The position numbers and the translations under genes were made by a program. From assembly GCF_006385255.1 (NCBI RefSeq), contig NZ_VFJE01000054.1, forward strand, positions 62,001 to 126,000: DNA of 64,000 nucleotides. The letters run 5' to 3'. This DNA comes from Flavobacterium microcysteis (lineage in GTDB: Bacteria; Bacteroidota; Bacteroidia; Flavobacteriales; Flavobacteriaceae). Shown piece after piece: positions 16,508 through 25,245 of the stretch. The notes under the pieces were generated by a model. It made no database searches. It had not been told where the DNA came from and worked only from the letters and a program-made list of their open reading frames with translations. Position 1 is the stretch's first letter. The number at the start of each line of letters is the position of its first letter.

Positions 16508-17692
16508 TTAAACAGTAGCCTTATCTTTCTTAACACGAAATGCGACGTAAACCAAAGCCAAAAATGTCATTCCACTACTCAAATACATAATAAGTGGAAT
16601 TTTAGCAATCACATCCTGGTAAATCCATCCTGCAAACAAGGCTCCTAAACCAATACCGGCTTCAAGGGCAATATACATAGTAGCCATGGCTTTGCCGCGA
16701 TGTTCCGGAAAACTCATATCGACTGTCCAGGCATTCAAGGCAGGAGAAACAATTCCAGTTGCAATTCCGAATAAGGCAGCTCCAACAAGCAGTCCGGCAA
16801 TCGACTGATTAAAAGCAATAACGCATAAAGAAACAATCAGAATGGTCAGGCCAATTCCCATAGGCTTTAAGCGGCCGTATTTATCCGAGGCCTTTCCAGC
16901 ACCAAAACGGATTAATAATGAGGTTACCGTAAATACCATAAAAAACAGCCCCTTATTGGCTATTCCTAAATGGTGGCTCCAATCCGGAATCAGCGTTAAA
17001 ATTACACCATATGCCATATAGGAAAGAAAAGTCACAACCGCTGCAGGAAGTACTTCTTTTGCTATGATATCTTTTCTGGAAATTTTCAAAATATGCAGGC
17101 TGAAACGATGCTTGTGTTTCAGGGTTTCTTTCATGTTCATCAAGATAACAATAGACAAAAGCGCAAATACGGAAGAAGCATAAAACAGCATGTCCATAGA
17201 AAAATGCAGCTTGATTGTACTTCCTATTGCCGGACCTATTGCCATACCGGTACTAAAGCACAATCCGTGAATTCCAAGTGCTTCACCCCAGCGTTCTCTT
17301 GGGATAATATCGGCCACATACGCCGCAGTTGCCGTAGGCTTAAATCCTGTCGAAAAACCATGAATCAGACGCAAGAAAAGGAAACCGGAAACCGTTGTCA
17401 AAATCGGATATAAAATACCACAAACAAAACACACTATCGAACCTACCGCCATTACAGGAACCCGGCCCAAAGTATCTGTCAGCCTACCGCTAAAAGGACG
17501 GGAAATACCAGCTGTTAAAGTAAAAAGCGCCACAATAAGTCCTTTGTATTCAGCGCCTCCCATGCTGCTCAGATATTCCGGCAATTCCGGAATCAGCATA
17601 TTAAAACTTGCTGAAAACAGCAAAGAACTCAGGCAGACTAATCCAAAATGAACATTATATATAGAATTGGGCTTATTTACAGAAGTATCCAT
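16508..17692 (-). CDS. Major facilitator superfamily transporter
   Basis: This 394-residue, 12-helix inner membrane transporter has the MFS motif A equivalents GRLTDTLGRVPVM (loop 2-3) and GKASDKYGRLKPMGIG (loop 8-9), plus RLIHGFSTGFKPTATAAYVA in helix 4. The sequence fits the drug/H+ antiporter-like branch, but the substrate cannot be inferred. It is transcribed alone, divergent from etfB, and TATCTTTG on the minus strand at 17718-17711 is a good -7 element close to the ATG. Confidence 0.88.
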   Translation of the reverse strand: MDTSVNKPNSIYNVHFGLVCLSSLLFSASFNMLIPELPEYLSSMGGAEYKGLIVALFTLTAGISRPFSGRLTDTLGRVPVMAVGSIVCFVCGILYPILTTVSGFLFLRLIHGFSTGFKPTATAAYVADIIPRERWGEALGIHGLCFSTGMAIGPAIGSTIKLHFSMDMLFYASSVFALLSIVILMNMKETLKHKHRFSLHILKISRKDIIAKEVLPAAVVTFLSYMAYGVILTLIPDWSHHLGIANKGLFFMVFTVTSLLIRFGAGKASDKYGRLKPMGIGLTILIVSLCVIAFNQSIAGLLVGAALFGIATGIVSPALNAWTVDMSFPEHRGKAMATMYIALEAGIGLGALFAGWIYQDVIAKIPLIMYLSSGMTFLALVYVAFRVKKDKATV

Positions 17693-17901
17693 CAGGCATT
17701 TTTAAGGATGCAAAGATACCAAACATAACGGGAGCTATCTGTTAAAGATTTTCTCAATTTTTCATTAAAATCTCCCAAACTGCAACGAAAACGAAATAGT
17801 TGAGGAAAAAATATTAAAATATTATGCGTGCATAGTTTTTTATTTAAATTATAATCCTTAATTTCGGAGCCTTAAATATCAACACTATAATTTTACATAA
17901 A

Positions 17902-18648
17902 ATGAAAATATTAGTTTGCATCAGTCATGTTCCTGATACTACTTCAAAAATCAACTTTACGAATGGCGATTCAGAATTTGACACAAACGGAGTACAATTT
18001 GTAATCAACCCAAATGATGAATTTGGTTTGACAAGAGCTATATGGTTCCAAGAACAACAAGGTGCTAATGTTACTGTAGTTAACGTTGGCGGACCTGAAA
18101 CCGAAGCAACCCTTAGAAAAGCATTGGCAATAGGAGCAAACGAAGCTATCCGAGTAAATGCAAATCCTACAGACGGTTTCTTCGTAGCAAAACAATTGGC
18201 AGAAGTAATTAAAAACGGAGGTTATGACTTGGTAATCGCTGGAAGAGAATCTTTGGATTTCAACGGAGGTATGGTTCCAGGAATGATTGCCGGACTGACA
18301 AACTCAAATTTCGTAAACTCTTGCATCGGCCTGACAGTTGAAGGAAACAATGCAAAAGCAGTACGTGAAATTGATGGTGGTAAAGAAACTGTAGCGACTA
18401 CATTGCCATTGATTATTGGTGCTCAAAAAGGACTTGTTGAAGAGAAAGACCTTCGTATTCCTAACATGAGAGGAATTATGACAGCTAGAACAAAGGCATT
18501 GACAATACTTGAGCCGGTTGCAGCTGATACTACTACTAAAGCAGTAAAATTTGAAAAGCCAGCTCCAAAATCAGCGGTAAAATTAATCAGCCCTGATAAC
18601 CTGGATGAACTTATCAACCTATTGCACAACGAAGCAAAAGTTATATAA
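17902..18648 (+). CDS. etfB: Electron transfer flavoprotein, beta subunit
   Basis: This 248-residue FixA/EtfB-family protein begins MKILVCISHVPDTTSKI. It has the family's adenine-nucleotide-binding fold with NPNDEFGLTRA, ALAIGANEAIRV and LVIAGRESLDFNGGMVPGMI. The heterodimer with EtfA carries FAD (and AMP) and accepts electrons from acyl-CoA dehydrogenases, passing them towards the quinone pool. The alpha subunit follows after 92 bp of AT-rich repeat-like spacer in the same orientation. Confidence 0.95.
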   Translation: MKILVCISHVPDTTSKINFTNGDSEFDTNGVQFVINPNDEFGLTRAIWFQEQQGANVTVVNVGGPETEATLRKALAIGANEAIRVNANPTDGFFVAKQLAEVIKNGGYDLVIAGRESLDFNGGMVPGMIAGLTNSNFVNSCIGLTVEGNNAKAVREIDGGKETVATTLPLIIGAQKGLVEEKDLRIPNMRGIMTARTKALTILEPVAADTTTKAVKFEKPAPKSAVKLISPDNLDELINLLHNEAKVI

Positions 18649-18740
18649 TTTGAGATTTTAGATTTCAGATTTTAGTAAAATTAAAAATAACGTTTTAGGA
18701 TTTGCCTTTCCAAATCATAAATCACAAATCATAAATTATC
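18649..18740. repeat. AT-rich ATT/AAT-type repeat spacer between etfB and etfA
   Basis: The 92-bp spacer holds near-tandem copies of gattttagatttcagatttt and, further on, aaatcataaatcacaaatca. The two halves are roughly inverted versions of one pattern. A spacer of similar composition lies at 29692-29761, also between two co-directional genes. I read these as members of a dispersed low-complexity intergenic repeat. Confidence 0.5.
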
Positions 18741-19709
18741 ATGTCAATATTAATATACGCAGAATCTGCAGAAGGAAAATTCAAGAAAGTAGCTTTCGAG
18801 TTAGCTTCTTACGGTAAAAAAGTTGCAGAATCTTTAGGCACAACCGTTACAGCTGTAACTATCAATGCCGGAGACGTTTCCGAATTGTCAAAATACGGAG
18901 TCGATAAGGTACTGAAAGTAAACGACGATAAATTATCAAAATTCACAGCTAAGGCTTATGCCGACGTTATCAAACAAGCTGCTCAAAAAGAAAGCACAAA
19001 AGTAATCTTGCTTTCTTCTACAACAGACAGCTTATACCTGGCTCCTCTTGTTGCTGTTTCTCTAAATGCAGGATACGCTTCAAACGTAGTAGGATTACCA
19101 GTTAGCACTTCTCCTTTCCAGGTTAGAAGAAATGCATTCTCAAACAAAGCTTTCAACATTACAGAAATCAATACAGATGTAAAAGTTCTAGGATTGGCTA
19201 AAAACTCTTATGGAGTTTTCGAAAATGCTGTTTCTCTTGCTCAGGAAGATTTCGCTCCATCAATTGGTGATGCTGATTTTGGAGTAAAAGTTGAAAATGT
19301 TGAAAAAGTAACCGGAAAAGTAACCATTGCTGATGCAGAGGTTGTAGTTTCTGGAGGTAGAGGATTAAAAGGACCTGAAAACTGGGGCATGCTTGAAGAT
19401 TTAGCTGCCGTTTTAGGTGCTGCTACAGCTTGCTCAAAACCAGTTTCTGACTTAGGATGGAGACCTCACAGTGAGCACGTTGGACAAACAGGAAAACCTG
19501 TTGCCACAAACTTATATATTGCAATTGGTATCTCTGGAGCTATCCAGCATATTGCGGGAATCAACTCTTCTAAAGTGAAAGTTGTTATCAACCAGGATCC
19601 AGATGCACCATTCTTCAAGGTAGCCGATTACGGTGTAGTTGGAGATGCTTTTGAAATCGTTCCGAAACTCACGGAAAAATTAAAAGAATTCAAGGCAAAT
19701 AATTCGTAA
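18741..19709 (+). CDS. etfA: Electron transfer flavoprotein, alpha subunit
   Basis: The 322-residue protein starts MSILIYAESAEGKFKKVAFE. Its C-terminal FAD domain holds the family signature: VVSGGRGLKGPENWGMLEDL, then WRPHSEHVGQTGKPVATNLY and ISGAIQHIAGINSSKVKVV, ending INQDPDAPFFKVADYGVVGD. It forms the FAD-binding half of the ETF heterodimer with the upstream etfB product. A long terminator hairpin follows at 19737. Confidence 0.96.
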   Translation: MSILIYAESAEGKFKKVAFELASYGKKVAESLGTTVTAVTINAGDVSELSKYGVDKVLKVNDDKLSKFTAKAYADVIKQAAQKESTKVILLSSTTDSLYLAPLVAVSLNAGYASNVVGLPVSTSPFQVRRNAFSNKAFNITEINTDVKVLGLAKNSYGVFENAVSLAQEDFAPSIGDADFGVKVENVEKVTGKVTIADAEVVVSGGRGLKGPENWGMLEDLAAVLGAATACSKPVSDLGWRPHSEHVGQTGKPVATNLYIAIGISGAIQHIAGINSSKVKVVINQDPDAPFFKVADYGVVGDAFEIVPKLTEKLKEFKANNS

Positions 19710-19736
19710 ATAATTTTTTAAATTGTGCCCATATTA

Positions 19737-19788
19737 GGGCTATCTAAATTTAGATAGGAATATCCAAATTTAGATAGCCCTTTTTTTT
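19737..19788 (+). terminator. Long intrinsic terminator after etfA
   Basis: The arms gggctatctaaattt and aaatttagatagccc pair perfectly over 15 bp and are followed by eight T. The loop itself contains a second copy of the inner arm (tagata), so alternative hairpins are possible. Confidence 0.85.
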
Positions 19789-19865
19789 ATTATTTTTGCC
19801 CTTTGAATATCGAAAGATTCAGTTCAAGCCTTTTAAAAAACAACAAACAAACATAGACCTTATAA

Positions 19866-20489
19866 ATGAGTTTAGTAAAACTAACCATAAAAGGAATTTC
19901 ATACAGCCAAACACAAAATGGCGCTTATGCGCTGATTTTAAATGAAGTGGACGGAGAGCGAAAATTGCCAATTGTAATTGGCGCTTTTGAGGCTCAATCA
20001 ATTGCTATTGCTTTAGAAAAAGAGATAAAGCCGCCAAGGCCGTTAACTCATGACTTGTTTAAAAATTTCGCCGAAAGGTTCGATATTATAGTAAAACAGG
20101 TCATTATTCATAAGCTTGTCGACGGTGTTTTTTATTCAAGTATCATCTGCGAAAGAGATAAGATCGAGGAAATCATAGACGCCAGAACATCCGATGCCAT
20201 CGCTTTGGCACTACGTTTTAGCGCTCCTATCTTTACGTATAAAAACATTTTAGACAAGGCCGGGATTTTCTTAAAAACAAATCCACAGGAAAGCGAGAAT
20301 CAAGATTCAATAGAAGATGTTCTTTCCAATCCTGAAACATTTGGTATGGAAGAATCTAACGAAGCAAGTGATGCCTATGCAAAACTTAGCCTGTCTGAAT
20401 TGCACGAACAGCTGGAAACAGCCGTACAGAATGAAGACTATGAAAAGGCCGCTAAAATTCGAGATGAAATTAGCAAAAGAGAATCTTAA
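19866..20489 (+). CDS. Bifunctional nuclease (DUF151) with C-terminal UVR motif
   Basis: This 207-residue protein has an N-terminal bifunctional-nuclease domain (about 1-130) with ERKLPIVIGAFEAQSIAIAL, PRPLTHDLF and IDARTSDAIALALRF. The C-terminal 35 residues form a UvrB/UvrC-type helical hairpin (LHEQLETAVQNEDYEKAAKI, then RDEI), a protein-protein contact motif in the UvrABC excision system. Members of the DUF151 family have been reported to act on DNA and RNA; the role here is inferred from family. A TATTTTTG at 19791-19798 may be its -7 element. thyA starts 45 bp downstream. Confidence 0.9.
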   Translation: MSLVKLTIKGISYSQTQNGAYALILNEVDGERKLPIVIGAFEAQSIAIALEKEIKPPRPLTHDLFKNFAERFDIIVKQVIIHKLVDGVFYSSIICERDKIEEIIDARTSDAIALALRFSAPIFTYKNILDKAGIFLKTNPQESENQDSIEDVLSNPETFGMEESNEASDAYAKLSLSELHEQLETAVQNEDYEKAAKIRDEISKRES

Positions 20490-20534
20490 TTGAATTTCTT
20501 TACAACGTATTAAAACCGCCTAAAGCCTAGAAAG

Positions 20535-21359
20535 ATGCAACAATATTTAGATTTAGTAAAGCATGTTCTTGAAACAGGGACACAAAAAGGAGATAGAACC
20601 GGAACCGGTACAAAAAGCGTTTTTGGTTATCAGATGCGTTTTGACCTGTCTGAAGGTTTCCCTATGGTCACCACCAAAAAACTGCATCTTAAATCGATCA
20701 TCTACGAACTATTGTGGTTCTTGAAAGGCGACACCAATATTGGCTATTTAAATGAAAATGGCGTAAAAATTTGGGATGAATGGGCAAATGAAAATGGCGA
20801 GCTTGGTCCGGTTTATGGCCATCAATGGAGAAACTGGAACAGCGAGGAAATCGACCAGATTACAGAGCTGATTGAGATTTTAAAAACCAACCCAAACAGC
20901 AGAAGAATGCTGGTTTCTGCATGGAATCCATCTGTTTTGCCAGACACTTCAAAGTCTTTTGCTGAAAATGTTGCCAACGGAAAAGTCGCACTTCCACCCT
21001 GCCACGCTTTCTTTCAGTTTTACGTAGCAGATGGTAAATTATCCTGCCAACTCTACCAAAGAAGTGCCGATATCTTTTTAGGAGTGCCTTTCAACATTGC
21101 CTCTTATGCGCTATTAACCCTTATGATTGCTCAGGTTTGCGATTTGAAACCTGGAGATTTCATCCATACTTTTGGCGATGCACATATCTACAACAATCAT
21201 ATAGAACAATTGGAATTGCAACTTTCCCGCGATCCAAAACCCTTACCAAAAATGATCCTGAATCCAGAAGTCAAAAACATTTTCGACTTCAAATTTGAGG
21301 ACTTTACTTTAGAAGGCTATGAGCCGCATCCTCATATAAAAGGAGCGGTTGCTATTTAA
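20535..21359 (+). CDS. thyA: Thymidylate synthase
   Basis: The 274-residue enzyme methylates dUMP to dTMP with 5,10-methylenetetrahydrofolate. [14 protein letters not shown] binds phosphate, and the catalytic Cys is C156 in [32 protein letters not shown] and DAHIYNNH complete the active site. The length is close to the usual 264, with a short insertion before the active-site Cys ([11 protein letters not shown]). folA lies 1.4 kb downstream on the same strand, so the dihydrofolate made here is recycled by a near neighbour. Confidence 0.98.
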   Translation: MQQYLDLVKHVLETGTQKGDRTGTGTKSVFGYQMRFDLSEGFPMVTTKKLHLKSIIYELLWFLKGDTNIGYLNENGVKIWDEWANENGELGPVYGHQWRNWNSEEIDQITELIEILKTNPNSRRMLVSAWNPSVLPDTSKSFAENVANGKVALPPCHAFFQFYVADGKLSCQLYQRSADIFLGVPFNIASYALLTLMIAQVCDLKPGDFIHTFGDAHIYNNHIEQLELQLSRDPKPLPKMILNPEVKNIFDFKFEDFTLEGYEPHPHIKGAVAI

Positions 21360-21374
21360 ATTAATTTGCATTTT

Positions 21375-22313
21375 ATGAAATCAGCTATACTTTCGGCGTT
21401 ATTTTTAATGATGCCTATATTTCTATTGGCACAAGACGTCAAAGACAAAAAGACTTTCTTAGATTCACTAGAAAACCCAACGGTTAAAGAAGATTATAAA
21501 TACTACAGGATTGTAAAAAACTACAATATTCCCAGCGAGTCCTATGAGATACGGAATTATTATCGTTCTGGAAAACTATACGGAGAAGGAAAAACCATCG
21601 ATAGCCTTGGTTTTAACATAACCGGAAAATTTACAACATACTACGAAAACGGCAACAAAAAAAGTGAAGGAAATTATATGAATTCAAATCCTACAGGTCC
21701 TCACAAAACATGGTATGAAAATGGAAAACTGCAAATGGATGCCCTGTATTTTGAAAAAGAAAAAACAGTCGGGAATTTAAAAATCAGTCAATTTTATGAT
21801 GCCACAGGAAAACAGACTGTCAAAAACGGAAATGGCACCTATGAAGAGGAAATGTATGGTGGAAAATCGAGCGGCAAAATAAAAAATGGTCTTAAGGAAG
21901 GCGAATGGAAAGGCAGCAACACTAAAACAAAAGCTACTTTTATAGAATTTTATAAAGAAGGAGACCTTGTTTCTGGTGAAAGTACAGATTCCGATTCTCA
22001 AAAATACCCATATCGTGAAATCTTTGAAAACCCGGAACCTACTAAAGGAATGCCAAACTTCTATAAATTTGTTTCCACAAATTTTCATATCGAGGATGAC
22101 ATCACTCCTATCAACGACAAAATCATAGTGAGTTTTATCGTTGAAAAAGACGGATCGGTTACCAGTATAAAAATACTAAAAGGTTTAGGTGGGCAATTAG
22201 ATAGGGAAGCCAAACGAATTATAAAAAAGTATAACGAATGGAAACCAGGAAAAATTAGAGGCATGACCGCCAGAGCCTCTTTAGCTCTCCCAATAGCTAT
22301 TCACGTTGAGTAA
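21375..22313 (+). CDS. MORN-like repeat protein with C-terminal TonB-C-like domain
   Basis: I chose the ATG at 21375 (312 residues), where the signal peptide MKSAILSALFLMMPIFLLAQ begins. Residues about 50-200 contain MORN-variant/YwqK-like repeats of the form YYENGNKKSEGNY and WYENGKLQMDALYF. Residues about 230-312 match a TonB C-terminal fold (ISFIVEKDGSVTSIKILKG-like strand, LDREAKRIIKKYNEWKPGK). The role is unknown. Similar TonB-C proteins without a membrane anchor are common in Bacteroidota and may act as periplasmic adaptors. It follows thyA by 15 bp. Confidence 0.78.
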   Translation: MKSAILSALFLMMPIFLLAQDVKDKKTFLDSLENPTVKEDYKYYRIVKNYNIPSESYEIRNYYRSGKLYGEGKTIDSLGFNITGKFTTYYENGNKKSEGNYMNSNPTGPHKTWYENGKLQMDALYFEKEKTVGNLKISQFYDATGKQTVKNGNGTYEEEMYGGKSSGKIKNGLKEGEWKGSNTKTKATFIEFYKEGDLVSGESTDSDSQKYPYREIFENPEPTKGMPNFYKFVSTNFHIEDDITPINDKIIVSFIVEKDGSVTSIKILKGLGGQLDREAKRIIKKYNEWKPGKIRGMTARASLALPIAIHVE

Positions 22314-22384
22314 TAAAAACATTCTCCTGCAGCTTTTTTAAATTTTAAAAATAAGTCTTATCTTTAAAATCAAATTTCTATCGT

Positions 22385-22723
22385 ATGGAAAATAACCAAC
22401 ACGAACTCTACGAATATGCCCGTCGCAGGATGAAACAGAAAAAACGTCTGTATTTCCACTTTATCCTGTTCTTTGTTGGAAGTATTTTTTTCCTCATCAT
22501 TCACAGAGTATTAGACCTCGATTTTTATCCTGGCTCCAATTGGGATTTATGGGCCATCATTATCTGGGCATTTATCTTTGTTCTTCATTTTATACGAGTA
22601 TTTATCACTGATAGCTTTATGAACAAAAACTGGGAAAGATCCCAAATCGATAAGCTGGTCGCAAAACAAGAACGAAAAATACAGCAAATGCAGTCAAAAA
22701 TTGACAACAATCCACAATCTTAA
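22385..22723 (+). CDS. 2TM domain protein
   Basis: This 112-residue membrane protein has two transmembrane helices (about residues 22-42 and 56-76), separated by a short loop with FYPGSNWDLW, and a charged coiled-coil tail. It matches the 2TM domain family of Bacteroidota, in which the N-terminal ARRRMKQKKRLYFHF segment precedes the first helix. Function unknown. It lies between the MORN/TonB-C gene and folA, probably in the same transcript. Confidence 0.85.
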   Translation: MENNQHELYEYARRRMKQKKRLYFHFILFFVGSIFFLIIHRVLDLDFYPGSNWDLWAIIIWAFIFVLHFIRVFITDSFMNKNWERSQIDKLVAKQERKIQQMQSKIDNNPQS

Positions 22724-22735
22724 AATACCTTCCTG

Positions 22736-23218
22736 ATGATTACCCTAATTGCTGCTGCTGCAGAAAATAATGCCCTTGGAAAAGACAATGCCATGCTTTG
22801 GCACCTACCGGACGACTTCAAACGATTTAAGGAAATCACTACCGGACACCACATCATCATGGGAAGAAAAACGTTTGAAAGCTTCCCAAAACCTTTACCT
22901 AACCGTACACATGTAATCATTACCCGTCAGAAAGGATATACTCAAGAAGGATGTATTGTTGTTGATAGCATGGAAAACGCTATTGCTGCCTGCCCTAAAG
23001 AAGAAGATATTTTTATTATTGGTGGAGGCGAAATCTACAACCTCGGAATGCCGTTTGCCGATATAATCGAGCTCACAAGAGTTCACGAATCGTTTGAAGC
23101 CGATGCGTTTTTTCCTGAAATAAACCGTAACGAATGGGAATTGATTTCTGAAGAATACCATCCAGCAGATGAAAAACACAAGGTTGATTTCAGTTTTCAG
23201 ACTTTCACAAGAAAATAA
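22736..23218 (+). CDS. folA: Dihydrofolate reductase
   Basis: The 160-residue cytoplasmic enzyme reduces dihydrofolate to tetrahydrofolate with NADPH. MITLIAAAAENNALGKDNAM opens the fold, LWHLPDDFKRFKEIT holds the catalytic Asp (D27 region), and HHIIMGRKTFESFPKPLPNR and IFIIGGGEIYNLGMP bind NADPH. The length is standard. It begins 12 bp after the 2TM gene and shares a strand with thyA. Confidence 0.97.
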   Translation: MITLIAAAAENNALGKDNAMLWHLPDDFKRFKEITTGHHIIMGRKTFESFPKPLPNRTHVIITRQKGYTQEGCIVVDSMENAIAACPKEEDIFIIGGGEIYNLGMPFADIIELTRVHESFEADAFFPEINRNEWELISEEYHPADEKHKVDFSFQTFTRK

Positions 23219-23249
23219 AAAAAAACATCCTGAAAAATTTCAGGATGTT
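23214..23249 (-). terminator. Intrinsic terminator of the small membrane protein gene
   Basis: The stem aacatcctgaaa / tttcaggatgtt is followed on the minus strand by a long T-run. On the plus strand the tail is not T-rich, so it mainly serves the minus-strand gene and only weakly folA. Confidence 0.75.
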
Positions 23250-23288
23250 CATAGTTAAACTATTCAATGCTATTTTCTCAGAAAACAA

Positions 23289-23606
23289 CTACTCTATAGA
23301 CAGTATCTGATAACTTAAAATAAATATTAGTGCCGCCATCAAGACTCCAGAGATGAAGATAATGACATTGGCAAATTTTCGAGAATACATCTCAAAAAAG
23401 CCTTTAATACCAAATACCACAAAGGTACTAAAAACGAAAAAAACTAAAATTTCCAAAAACAAATTTAACCCTAAGAACGTTTGTGGCACCCCAATTTCAG
23501 TGTCGCTTCGAAAAACGCCACCGTCGATACTGTTCACAAGAAAAAATGAGATAGCTAGTGCCAGTAGTACCCATTTCAGTTCTGCTATTAATAACCTTGA
23601 AAACAT
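23289..23606 (-). CDS. Small membrane protein of unknown function
   Basis: This 105-residue protein has three probable transmembrane segments at about residues 9-25, 46-67 and 77-100. They are separated by a short outer loop (DGGVFRSDTEIGVPQTFLG) and a basic inner loop (MYSRKFAN). I recognise no family. It is a lone gene, with a terminator after it and the ubiE promoter region upstream. Confidence 0.65.
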   Translation of the reverse strand: MFSRLLIAELKWVLLALAISFFLVNSIDGGVFRSDTEIGVPQTFLGLNLFLEILVFFVFSTFVVFGIKGFFEMYSRKFANVIIFISGVLMAALIFILSYQILSIE

Positions 23607-23760
23607 GAGATTGAATTGTTATGTTTAACATTGTAAAATTGCACAATATACAAATGCAGCGCAATCGCCTAATTTTGGTAAATTTTTTTCTAACCTAATT
23701 TAGTGACCCTTTGTTCATCTTTTCTTAAAATAACTTGAACGCATATTAAATTGATGTTTT

Positions 23761-23789
23761 TTGTTATCAACTATAATAGTTTATCTTTG
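23761..23789 (+). promoter_or_regulatory. Promoter of ubiE-sprT
   Basis: TTG at 23761-23763 is followed after 18 bp by TATCTTTG at 23782-23789, an exact match to the Bacteroidota consensus. The ubiE ATG lies 15 bp after it, leaving a very short leader. Confidence 0.8.
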
Positions 23790-23804
23790 CGCAAACTATT
23801 GAAA

Positions 23805-24536
23805 ATGTCAGAGAACGTCACTCCTTATAAAGGTTCGTCTTTAGGAAAAAAAGAGCAGGTTGAACAAATGTTTGATACGATTTCCGGAAAATACGACGGA
23901 TTAAATCGTGTCATCTCTTTTGGTATCGATATCAAATGGAGAAAAAAAGTACTAAAGATTGTAGCCTCAAAAAAACCGGAAACTATTTTGGATATTGCTA
24001 CCGGAACAGGAGATTTAGCCATATTGATGTCGCAGACCAATGCTTCAAAAATAATCGGCCTTGATATTTCTGCAGGAATGCTGGAAGTTGGAAGAAAAAA
24101 AATCGAAGCCAAGAACCTGTCTAACAGAATCGAAATGATTCAGGCAGATTCTGAAAATATGCCTTTTGAGGACAATTCTTTTGACGCTATTACTGTTGCC
24201 TTTGGTGTCCGAAATTTTGAACACCTGGAAAAAGGACTTTCGGAAATCCTCCGTGTTCTTAAACCGGGCGGTGTTTTTGTCATTTTGGAAACTTCCAATC
24301 CAACAAAATCTCCTTACAAACAATTCTATAGTTTTTACACAAAAAAGATCCTTCCGCTTATAGGAAAGCTGTTTTCAAAAGACAATGCTGCCTATGGCTA
24401 TCTTTCAGAATCAGCTTCAGTTTTCCCTTTTGGCGAAGCATTGAACAATATTTTGAGAAAAATTGGGTTTATAGAAGTTGCAGATCAACCACAAACTTTT
24501 GGAGTTGCAACAATTTATTCTGCGTCTAAGAAATAA
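23805..24536 (+). CDS. ubiE: Demethylmenaquinone methyltransferase
   Basis: I chose the ATG at 23805 (243 residues, [20 protein letters not shown]) because the promoter's -7 element lies at 23782-23789, so the earlier in-frame ATGs would be upstream of the transcript. The enzyme methylates demethylmenaquinone to menaquinone using S-adenosylmethionine. The SAM-binding motif is [15 protein letters not shown], followed by [20 protein letters not shown] and [23 protein letters not shown] family motifs (here [17 protein letters not shown]). Menaquinone is the expected sole quinone in Bacteroidota. sprT starts 2 bp after its stop. Confidence 0.95.
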   Translation: MSENVTPYKGSSLGKKEQVEQMFDTISGKYDGLNRVISFGIDIKWRKKVLKIVASKKPETILDIATGTGDLAILMSQTNASKIIGLDISAGMLEVGRKKIEAKNLSNRIEMIQADSENMPFEDNSFDAITVAFGVRNFEHLEKGLSEILRVLKPGGVFVILETSNPTKSPYKQFYSFYTKKILPLIGKLFSKDNAAYGYLSESASVFPFGEALNNILRKIGFIEVADQPQTFGVATIYSASKK

Positions 24537-24538
24537 AT

Positions 24539-25243
24539 ATGAAAAAAATATTTGCGATTCTTCTTTTAGCTTTTTCTCTGAATAGTCAGGCGCAATTCGG
24601 CACCAACCTGTTCAGCAAAGATCCTATTATCAATTTAGAAAACTGGGATAAGCAGCGTGTTCATTGGGGCTACTTCCTTGGATTCAATGCTTATGACTTT
24701 AAATTGGATTACAAGCAACCCGGCAAAGACATTCAGGTAAAAGGAACTACGGGATTTAACGTAGGACTTATAGGGAACTTAAGACTGTATGAATATATTG
24801 ACCTTCGTTTTGAACCGGGACTATATTATACACAGAGGGATCTGCAATTTACCGGTTTTGAAGATCAGAGCGACGCATTAAGACAGGTAAAATCAACTTA
24901 TATCCATTTCCCTTTATTATTAAAGTTTTCTTCTTTGAGAACCGGAAACGTTCGTCCTTTCTTAGTTGGCGGTCTTTCAACTTCCTTAAACCTGGGCAGT
25001 AATTCAAAATCAAAAGAAGACAACGTAAACAACCGTTTCAGAATGAAACAATGGACGAATAACTACGAATTAGGATTTGGTGTTGATTTATATTTAGAAT
25101 ATTTCAAGTTTTCTCCTTCTATTCGAGGCGTATTTGGACTGGATGATGAATTGATTCGTGACAACGATCCAAACAGCCCATGGACAGGAAACGTGTCATC
25201 AATGAAAACCCGAGGCGTTTTTATCAATTTTACTTTCCAATAA
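24539..25243 (+). CDS. sprT: PorT/SprT-family type IX secretion protein
   Basis: The 234-residue outer membrane beta-barrel has signal peptide MKKIFAILLLAFSLNSQAQ. Strand-rich segments include GYFLGFNAYDFKLDY, FEPGLYYTQRDLQF and RPFLVGGLSTSLNLG, and it ends in a barrel-type strand with terminal aromatic (GVFINFTFQ). PorT of Porphyromonas gingivalis and SprT of Flavobacterium johnsoniae are needed for type IX secretion. The ubiE-sprT-trmH-tamL order matches what I recall of the F. johnsoniae neighbourhood. It is translationally close-coupled to ubiE. The main alternative is a generic PorT-fold barrel; context favours SprT. Confidence 0.88.
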   Translation: MKKIFAILLLAFSLNSQAQFGTNLFSKDPIINLENWDKQRVHWGYFLGFNAYDFKLDYKQPGKDIQVKGTTGFNVGLIGNLRLYEYIDLRFEPGLYYTQRDLQFTGFEDQSDALRQVKSTYIHFPLLLKFSSLRTGNVRPFLVGGLSTSLNLGSNSKSKEDNVNNRFRMKQWTNNYELGFGVDLYLEYFKFSPSIRGVFGLDDELIRDNDPNSPWTGNVSSMKTRGVFINFTFQ

Positions 25244-25245
25244 AC

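Noticed and set aside
22895..23179. 94-residue minus-strand frame within folA
   Set aside because: folA is intact with all dihydrofolate reductase motifs. The antisense frame has none.
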